From NCBI GenBank assembly GCA_947177885.1, contig CAMWWF010000249.1:1-5009 (forward strand): a DNA stretch of 5,009 nt. Direction: 5' to 3'. This DNA is from an uncultured Lachnospiraceae bacterium. Lineage in GTDB: Bacteria; Bacillota_A; Clostridia; Lachnospirales; Lachnospiraceae. The stretch's first letter is position 1. Each line of letters begins with the position of its first letter. Below the pieces are notes generated by a model that had not been told where the DNA came from, did not search any database, and saw nothing but the letters and a program-made list of their open reading frames with translations. Both the position numbers and the translations under genes were made by a program. Below, piece by piece: positions 1 through 5,009 of the stretch.

Positions 1-871
<871 letters not shown>

Positions 872-890
872 TCACCTTTCCTCCAACCGG

Positions 891-1445
891 TCATCCCAGC
901 TGGATTTGTAATAATTGTTTTTTCAAGCCGTCCAACTTTGTACGGACACTGCTGTCTACCACTCTGTCATTGATCCGGATGATCATTCCGCCAATGATGG
1001 ATGCATCCACTGAATAGTGCATCTCCATTGACCTGTATGCAGTAGTCTCCAAAAGTCTCGACTCAACAGCCGCTTTCTGTTCGGCCGTCAATTCCACAGC
1101 GGTGGTAACATATGCCACGCCGATCCTTCCGGTCTCCTTCACACGGTCCACAAAGTAGCTGAAAATACCGGGCATATCCCTGTATCGCTCTTTGGATACG
1201 ATCACCTCCAAAAAGCTCTCCAGCTCTTCGCTGACACGTCCCTGGAAGACCTCCTTCAGCACCTGAAGCTTCTCCTGCTTCGGAATGCCGGGATGCTTCA
1301 TCAGCTCGTCAAATTCTGGATTCTGCTGAAGCACGGCGCGTATGCCGAGGATCTCCTCCATCAGCTCCTGTGCCTTGTCCTCACCCGATTCCATTGCGAT
1401 CTCAAACAAGGCTTCGCCGTATGTCTTTGAAACTAACTTAGCCAT
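891..1445 (-). CDS. atpH: ATP synthase F1 subunit delta (OSCP homologue)
   Basis: Delta joins the top of the alpha3beta3 head to the peripheral stalk formed by subunit b, so that the head does not turn with the rotor. The product is 184 residues, normal for the family. The N-terminal half (about 1-105) is the six-helix bundle and begins in the typical way with Tyr-Gly-Glu-Ala-Leu-Phe. The C-terminal part carries the OSCP/delta signature at about 146-172: Asp148, an Ile-Ile-Gly-Gly turn at 150-153, then Arg-Ile-Asn-Asp and a Val-Val-Asp-Ser-Ser-Val-Arg segment. Its first 13 bases overlap the end of atpF, which suggests translational coupling. A weak GGGTGAT lies just upstream of the ATG, inside atpF. 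It is followed 28 bases later by atpA. It looks intact. Confidence 0.97.
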   Translation of the reverse strand: MAKLVSKTYGEALFEIAMESGEDKAQELMEEILGIRAVLQQNPEFDELMKHPGIPKQEKLQVLKEVFQGRVSEELESFLEVIVSKERYRDMPGIFSYFVDRVKETGRIGVAYVTTAVELTAEQKAAVESRLLETTAYRSMEMHYSVDASIIGGMIIRINDRVVDSSVRTKLDGLKKQLLQIQLG

Positions 1446-1975
1446 GTCTTATCACCCATTTCCTTCAAGGTTTCATCAATCAACTGATTCTGCACGGTGG
1501 TATCGATGGATGCGGATACTACCTTGCCGGCCATAAGGGATGCAATGGAAATCATTTCCTTCTTTACGTCATCAGACATCTTCTGTTTCTCAAGCTCTGC
1601 TTCCGTGCGGGCTCTCGCGAGAATAGCGGCAGCCTCTTCCTTTGCCTGGGCAATGATCTGGTTCTCATTGTTCAGCGCTCTCTTACGGGCATCGCTCAGA
1701 ATGCTCTCCGCTTCCTTGTTGATTTCCTGAAGCTTGCTCTCATATTCTGCTTTTAAGCTCCGGGCACTCTCCATATCCTTTGCGGCCGTTTCCAGCTCGC
1801 CCTGAATCTTCTCCTTACGATTGTTCAGAAGCTTTCTCGCAGGATTGAACAGAAAGTAGCTCAATGCCAGAAACAGGACAAAGACGGCAATGATGGTCAG
1901 ACAGGAATCAGCCAGAAGCTGCCAGTCCAGATCAAACAGTCTCTCCATGGACTCGCCCCCTGTTAAAAGTATCAT
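1433..1975 (-). CDS. atpF: ATP synthase Fo subunit b
   Basis: Subunit b forms the peripheral stalk: one N-terminal membrane helix and a long cytoplasmic right-handed coiled coil that reaches delta. In the 180-residue product the membrane helix is at about 23-43, followed by the b-type boundary FNPARKLLNNR (43-53). A highly charged Ala/Glu/Lys-rich coiled coil spans about 54-145, and a short delta-binding C-terminus (MAGKVVSASID region) follows. Two starts compete. The ATG at 1975 has an ideal AAAGGAGG six bases upstream. The ATG at 1948 (giving MERLFDLDWQ, 171 residues) has AGGGGG seven bases upstream. I chose 1975 for its stronger ribosome site, but the nine extra residues are not needed by the fold. 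The single b gene suggests a b2 homodimer. The end overlaps atpH by 13 bases. Confidence 0.96.
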   Translation of the reverse strand: MILLTGGESMERLFDLDWQLLADSCLTIIAVFVLFLALSYFLFNPARKLLNNRKEKIQGELETAAKDMESARSLKAEYESKLQEINKEAESILSDARKRALNNENQIIAQAKEEAAAILARARTEAELEKQKMSDDVKKEMISIASLMAGKVVSASIDTTVQNQLIDETLKEMGDKTWLS

Positions 1976-2025
1976 TCTTTGCCTCCTTTCTGCCTATACA
2001 AATCTAAGCGTTTCGTTTTCATAGA

Positions 2026-2317
<292 letters not shown>

Positions 2318-2357
2318 CTGTTCCGTCTCCTCACTGCGATACCCCTGACGGAATACA

Positions 2358-2388
2358 GTTTTCACCTGCGCAGACCGCAGCTGAAAAC
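2358..2388 (-). repeat. Strong intercistronic hairpin upstream of atpE
   Basis: The arms are 13 bases each (2358-2370 and 2376-2388). Twelve positions pair perfectly (GTTTTCA with TGAAAAC, CTGCG with CGCAG), with a single mismatch between 2365 and 2381 and a 5-base loop. No U-run follows on the transcript, so it is not a standard intrinsic terminator. It more likely forms an mRNA-stabilising or processing structure between atpB and atpE. Confidence 0.6.
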
Positions 2389-2406
2389 CTCTTTCCCGAT
2401 CCATAT

Positions 2407-2442
2407 GGCACATTGTGCCTGACGGCACAGGGCATCTGCCGT
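2407..2442 (-). repeat. Cluster of mutually exclusive short stems
   Basis: GGCACA (2407-2412), TGTGCC (2414-2419) and GGCACA (2424-2429) sit in a row, followed by TGCCGT (2437-2442), which can pair with ACGGCA (2422-2427). The middle arm can pair with either neighbour, and the middle-right stem excludes the outer stem, so at least two alternative folds exist. The plus-strand copy of the last stem is followed by TTTT, resembling an antisense terminator, but no plus-strand gene precedes it. Confidence 0.4.
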
Positions 2443-2488
2443 TTTGAGACTGTTTTAATTTACTGTTTACTATTTTGTTTTGCTTTGC

Positions 2489-3226
2489 CTAACGGCGTGT
2501 TCCATCACCGATCTCATTAGAGATATAGGTCATGGTCAGCATACAGAATACATAGGTTTGAATTGCTCCTGAGAACAAATCAAAATACACATGAAGCGCT
2601 GCGGGCCAGATCGTTGCGATCCAGCCTAAAAGGCCGTATATCAACGCCATCATGACCGTACCGGACAACACGTTCGCGAACAAACGCAGGGATAAGGATA
2701 TGGGCACCGCAATATTACTGATAATATTGATCGGCAACCAGATCGGCAGCCATGGTGGCAGCGGCGAGCACAGATCCTTCCAGATGGTCATTGGCTTCTG
2801 ATACTTGATCTTGTTAAAATGGATCAGCGTGAAAGTCAAAATACCCAGTGGCAGCGTCACACCGTAATCCGCCGTAGGCGGTCTTAATCCCAAAAGGCCC
2901 GATATATTGCTGAACAGAATAAATATGAAGATGGTTCCGATGTAGTTGTAAAACTTTGGAGCCGCTTTGCCCATCGGGCCGTCAACAACTCCGTCCAGCT
3001 TTTCCACTATCAGTTCCACCACGTTCTGAAAACCCGCAGGTACTTCAGACGCTCTGGCAATCGCCCGGTTGGCTGCAATGGCAAAACCAATCAGGATCAG
3101 CATGACGATCAGGACGCATACATGTGTTGTTGTTATCCACACCTCATGACCGAAAAAGGAATATCTGGCGACTCCATGAATCATAAAGTCAATATCGGCG
3201 CCGGATAACAAGATGCCATGTTCCAT
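2489..3226 (-). CDS. atpB: ATP synthase Fo subunit a
   Basis: Subunit a is the membrane stator that provides the two ion half-channels beside the c-ring. The 245-residue product has several hydrophobic helices. The essential arginine is Arg181, in the family motif SLSLRLFANVLSG (177-189). The usual Gly after RLF is Ala here (Ala184), a mild variation. The C-terminal helix pair, about 198-236, ends in the characteristic FDLFSGAIQTYVFCMLTMTYIS segment (215-236). The first 25 residues are an outside-facing N-terminus typical of Gram-positive a subunits. The ATG at 3226 has a near-perfect AGGAGGTGA ribosome site. It is the first structural subunit of the operon, 101 bases after atpI. The gene looks complete. 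Confidence 0.98.
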   Translation of the reverse strand: MEHGILLSGADIDFMIHGVARYSFFGHEVWITTTHVCVLIVMLILIGFAIAANRAIARASEVPAGFQNVVELIVEKLDGVVDGPMGKAAPKFYNYIGTIFIFILFSNISGLLGLRPPTADYGVTLPLGILTFTLIHFNKIKYQKPMTIWKDLCSPLPPWLPIWLPINIISNIAVPISLSLRLFANVLSGTVMMALIYGLLGWIATIWPAALHVYFDLFSGAIQTYVFCMLTMTYISNEIGDGTRR

Positions 3227-3287
3227 AGTTTCACCTCCTCTTCTTAATATTTAAAGCTACTTACAGTTCCCGTGGAATTTCCCCTGA

Positions 3288-3320
3288 GAAAGTTTCTTTC
3301 ATTACTATGATAAAACTTTC
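3288..3320 (-). repeat. Inverted repeat in the atpI-atpB spacer
   Basis: Perfect 8-base arms GAAAGTTT (3288-3295) and AAACTTTC (3313-3320) are separated by 17 bases. It begins 7 bases after the atpI stop in the transcript. It is AT-rich and has no following U-run, so it is a weak mRNA hairpin rather than a terminator. The rest of the 101-base spacer holds only the strong atpB ribosome site. Confidence 0.35.
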
Positions 3321-3327
3321 CAAAATA

Positions 3328-3801
3328 TCATTCCCCGGAAGCTTCCTGGGAAGCTTTCTCCCCCCTCGAGACTTCCTCCTCCGGCAATGGCTCCGGAACC
3401 GGATCAGTCTCATGAAAAAAACCATTGCATAATTTATGAGTAAACGGCTGTAGAAATGCCGCTACTTTCAGACTCATATAACCCATGAACAGGACTAAGG
3501 GATTCATAACCTCCGTTACCATGACAACCCCAAGCACAAAGACCAGAAAAGCGTATCGGAACAGATACCCCCGGAAAATGATTTTGGAGGCATCCGCTCC
3601 GCAGTCCAACCCTCTGTCCAGGGTGCGGTACATATGTACGCTGGCCACAAGAGACATTAAAACACCGAACCACAGGCTCTTCGCATAATATCCCTGCCGT
3701 TCCACAATAAAAGCTCCCACGAGCTGGCAGAGAATGCCAACAAATACGATCCCTGTCTGCAGCTCCAAAAGCGTCCTATTTTTCTTTCTCAATATTTCCA
3801 C
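3328..3801 (-). CDS. atpI: AtpI-like ATP synthase accessory membrane protein
   Basis: This position, between atpZ and atpB, belongs to the AtpI/ATP-synt_I family. In other bacteria AtpI has been linked to c-ring assembly and, together with AtpZ, to Mg2+ handling; which applies here is not visible. From the chosen start the product is 157 residues with four hydrophobic segments (about 13-32, 40-59, 75-96 and 99-118) and a strongly acidic tail of about 30 residues, rich in Glu and Pro, ending ASQEASGE. Sequence similarity in this family is low, so the call rests on topology, size and position. There is no convincing ATG: the ATG at 3882 lies deep inside atpZ and would add an unnatural basic leader. 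I chose GTG at 3801, which has GGTGA five bases upstream. GTG at 3810 and TTG at 3792 are alternatives. The start overlaps the atpZ end by 26 bases, suggesting coupled translation. Confidence 0.82.
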   Translation of the reverse strand: MEILRKKNRTLLELQTGIVFVGILCQLVGAFIVERQGYYAKSLWFGVLMSLVASVHMYRTLDRGLDCGADASKIIFRGYLFRYAFLVFVLGVVMVTEVMNPLVLFMGYMSLKVAAFLQPFTHKLCNGFFHETDPVPEPLPEEEVSRGEKASQEASGE

Positions 3802-4069
3802 TGTTTTCACCGGAACGTCCGTGCTCCTTGTCCGACCCCTTTTTATCTCCCCCGTATACCTGCCTTGCCATGCGATATACATTCTGTCCGCCCGCCACCG
3901 CGCCGACGATAAACAAAAGTATCATCCAAAAGGAAGTGCCGAACTTTCTGTCCAGCCAGATTCCCAATGCTGACATAAAGCAGATCGGCACCAGCATATT
4001 TATGCCGAACTGCATAACCATCGCCAGCGCCTGAGCCACACTATTATCAAAGCCTTTGCGTCGTTTCAT
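3776..4069 (-). CDS. atpZ: AtpZ/AtpI-type small membrane protein, first gene of the atp operon
   Basis: This is a 97-residue protein of the AtpZ family (Pfam 'putative F0F1-ATPase subunit', ATPase_gene1). Proteins of this type often head atp operons in Firmicutes and have been proposed to act with AtpI in Mg2+ uptake or synthase assembly. It has a short basic N-terminus, a first membrane helix at about 12-37, the family motif GIWLDRKFGTS at 36-46, and a second helix at about 47-66 with a Gly-rich end (VGAVAGG). The highly charged Lys/Glu/Gly tail at 70-97 is probably disordered. The ATG at 4069 is preceded by AGGGG with seven bases between, and it lies about 25 bases after the predicted transcription start. 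The last 26 bases overlap the proposed atpI start. The family call is good; the molecular role is unsettled. Confidence 0.88.
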   Translation of the reverse strand: MKRRKGFDNSVAQALAMVMQFGINMLVPICFMSALGIWLDRKFGTSFWMILLFIVGAVAGGQNVYRMARQVYGGDKKGSDKEHGRSGENSGNIEKEK

Positions 4070-4100
4070 TCTGATACCCCTGTTTCAGTACGTCCTTAAT

Positions 4101-4129
4101 AGTATACCTAATTTGGTAATAAATGTCCA
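4101..4129 (-). promoter_or_regulatory. Sigma-A-type promoter of the atp operon
   Basis: Read on the minus strand, a TGGACA -35 box (4129-4124) and a TATACT -10 box (4106-4101) are separated by exactly 17 bases, each matching the consensus at 5 of 6 positions. Transcription should begin near 4094, giving a leader of about 25 bases before atpZ. Further upstream on the same strand is an A-tract (complement of the eight T at 4152-4159) and other A-rich bases that could act as an UP element. It is the best promoter match I noticed in the window and the only one placed to serve the atp genes. Confidence 0.8.
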
Positions 4130-4187
4130 GATTTTGAGAGACAGATTCCGATTTTTTTTGCAATTGAAAACTTGCCGGAGAATTTGA

Positions 4188-4216
4188 TTGACTTCTCTTT
4201 TTTATAGCTGTAGTAT
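4188..4216 (+). promoter_or_regulatory. Probable sigma-A-type promoter of the acetyltransferase gene
   Basis: TTGACT (4188-4193, 5 of 6 to consensus) and TAGTAT (4211-4216, 4 of 6) are separated by 17 bases. Transcription would start near 4223, about 45 bases before the ATG at 4268. The -10 box overlaps the left arm of an inverted repeat (4213-4239). It is divergent from the atp promoter; the two -35 boxes are about 60 bases apart. Confidence 0.6.
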
Positions 4217-4239
4217 TGTACAAAACATCATAACAATAC
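4213..4239. repeat. Inverted repeat on the acetyltransferase promoter (possible operator)
   Basis: Perfect 7-base arms GTATTGT (4213-4219) and ACAATAC (4233-4239) are separated by 13 bases. The left arm covers most of the -10 box and the repeat spans the predicted start site. This is the usual place for a repressor site, though it could also be a weak hairpin at the 5' end of the transcript. No regulator gene is present in the window. Confidence 0.4.
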
Positions 4240-4267
4240 AGAAGCGTATCACATAAAGGAGAAATTC

Positions 4268-4816
4268 ATGAACATCCGGATCATCACCCCCGCAGACGCC
4301 CCGCAGCTTCTGCAGATTTATGCGCCTTATGTGGAGAAGACATCCATCACCTTCGAGTATGAGGTGCCTTCTGTGGCGGACTTCGCCGAAAGGATCCGCC
4401 GCACATTGGAAAAATATCCCTATCTGGCCGCGGAAGAAGATCATATCATTCTGGGCTATGCCTACGCATCCGCCTTTAAGATCAGAGCCGCCTACGCCTG
4501 GTCCGCAGAGACTTCCATCTATATCAGGGAGGATATGGGACACAGGGGCATCGGAACAGAGCTGTACAGGGCGTTAGAAAAAATCCTGACAATGCAGAAC
4601 GTCTGCAATCTCTGCGCCTGTATCGCTTACCCCAATCCCTCCAGCATCTCTTTTCACGAACGGTTCGGCTATAAAACAGTGGCCCATTTTCACGCTTCCG
4701 GCTTTAAACAGAACGCGTGGAGCGATATGATCTGGATGGAAAAGGAACTTTGTCCCCATACAATTCCTCCCAGTCCATTCATCCCCTTTGCCGAACTGCC
4801 GCCGATCACTTTATAA
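4268..4816 (+). CDS. GNAT-family N-acetyltransferase, phosphinothricin/methionine-sulfoximine acetyltransferase-like
   Basis: The 182-residue cytoplasmic enzyme is predicted to move an acetyl group from acetyl-CoA to the amino group of a small amino-acid-like substrate. It shows the PAT/MnaT layout: an N-terminal IYAPYVEKTSITFE segment (17-30), where this group has a Tyr-Val-Glu-x-Thr pattern; the ETSIYI strand (81-86), with Glu81 at the position of the proposed catalytic glutamate; the acetyl-CoA loop GHRGIGTELY (91-100); the NPSSISFHERFGY motif (123-135); and an AWSDMIWMEK segment (150-159) with Trp151 and Asp153. A 21-residue Pro-rich tail follows. The ATG at 4268 has AAAGGAG six bases upstream. 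The gene stands alone, divergent from atp, and nothing links it functionally to the synthase. The subfamily is well supported, but the true substrate (amino-acid analogue, methionine sulfoximine or other) cannot be read from sequence. Confidence 0.9.
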   Translation: MNIRIITPADAPQLLQIYAPYVEKTSITFEYEVPSVADFAERIRRTLEKYPYLAAEEDHIILGYAYASAFKIRAAYAWSAETSIYIREDMGHRGIGTELYRALEKILTMQNVCNLCACIAYPNPSSISFHERFGYKTVAHFHASGFKQNAWSDMIWMEKELCPHTIPPSPFIPFAELPPITL

Positions 4817-4868
4817 TGTTCTTACCGTCTGTCATGTAACTGAAGACCGCACACAGAAACAGGAAATG

Positions 4869-4905
4869 GTGTGAAAGCTCAAACTGATGTGTTGCTTTTT
4901 CACAC
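4869..4905. repeat. Inverted repeat downstream of the acetyltransferase
   Basis: Perfect 8-base arms GTGTGAAA (4869-4876) and TTTCACAC (4898-4905) are separated by 21 bases; two further G-C pairs can form inside with a bulge. It lies 52 bases after the stop codon. No T-run follows on the plus strand, so a terminator role is doubtful. Its right end runs directly into the AAATTT repeat array. Confidence 0.35.
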
Positions 4906-4988
4906 GCAAATTTGTGCCGGAGCGTCGTAAATTTATTTGATGGCGGACGCAAATTTTATACTCGTGAACGCATTTAATTGCCGCTTTC
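4904..4988. repeat. Degenerate 21-22 base tandem repeat with phased AAATTT tracts
   Basis: Four units begin at 4904, 4925, 4947 and 4968 (steps of 21, 22 and 21 bases). Their leads are ACGC-AAATTT, TCGT-AAATTT, ACGC-AAATTT and ACGC-ATTTAA. Only the first ten bases of each unit are alike; the remainder varies. A step of about 21 bases is two turns of the DNA helix, so the A/T tracts all face the same side. Bases 4817-5009 hold no gene I can support. Confidence 0.4.
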
Positions 4989-5009
4989 AGCTCTGGATTG
5001 CCGATGCGT

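Noticed and set aside
2422..2454. Plus-strand intrinsic terminator (stem followed by TTTT)
   Set aside because: No plus-strand gene precedes it and the stem has only six pairs. It is more economically explained as part of the atpB-atpE leader structure.
3434..3673. Minus-strand open frame of 79 codons inside atpI
   Set aside because: A shifted frame of atpI with no membrane pattern or family match.
4202..4543. Minus-strand open frame of 113 codons
   Set aside because: Antisense to the acetyltransferase, whose GNAT motifs and ribosome site are clear. It also runs through the divergent promoter.
4869..4905. Intrinsic terminator of the acetyltransferase gene
   Set aside because: The inverted repeat is real but has a 21-base loop and no T-run after it, so it is listed only as a repeat.
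4832..5008. Minus-strand stretch of 58 codons open to the window edge
   Set aside because: It shows no recognisable motif and is Cys- and Arg-rich. Its length is not surprising by chance, and it crosses the degenerate repeat array. A gene remnant cannot be excluded without sequence beyond 5009.
4940..5009. Plus-strand ATG and open frame to the edge (MADANFILV...)
   Set aside because: The nearest GGAG is 17 bases upstream, too far, and only 23 residues are visible within the repeat array. Not enough to call a gene.

Overview
This window carries the promoter-proximal part of a bacterial F-type ATP synthase (F1Fo-ATPase) operon on the minus strand, and a divergently transcribed GNAT-family acetyltransferase on the plus strand. 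The likely host is a Gram-positive anaerobe of the class Clostridia, probably Lachnospiraceae-like. This is inferred from the atpZ-atpI-B-E-F-H-A order, the strong AGGAGG-type Shine-Dalgarno sites before most genes, the moderate GC content and the look of the proteins. It is not proven from the sequence alone.

Layout, in the direction of atp transcription (right to left): a strong sigma-A-type promoter (about 4129-4101); atpZ (4069-3776); atpI, overlapping the end of atpZ and lacking an ATG start (about 3801-3328); a 101-base spacer with a hairpin; atpB, subunit a (3226-2489); a 208-base spacer rich in inverted repeats; atpE, subunit c (2280-2026); atpF, subunit b (1975-1433), overlapping atpH, subunit delta (1445-891); and atpA, subunit alpha (862 to the window edge, first 287 residues only). 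The gamma, beta and epsilon genes presumably follow outside the window. The complete membrane sector (a, b, c), the delta stalk subunit and both accessory membrane proteins are present and look intact.

The c subunit has the full set of residues known to bind Na+ in Ilyobacter-type c-rings (Gln30, Val61, Glu63, Thr64, Thr65, Tyr68). The enzyme is therefore predicted to be sodium-coupled.

To the right, 4070-4267 is a divergent promoter region serving both atp and the acetyltransferase gene (4268-4816). The acetyltransferase resembles the phosphinothricin/methionine-sulfoximine N-acetyltransferase group. The last 193 bases (4817-5009) hold no gene I can support, but contain an inverted repeat and a degenerate 21-22 base tandem array of AAATTT-type tracts.

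No new multi-gene system is visible. The points most worth a second look are the predicted Na+ coupling, the structured atpB-atpE spacer, the operator-like repeat on the acetyltransferase promoter, and the phased repeat at the right edge.
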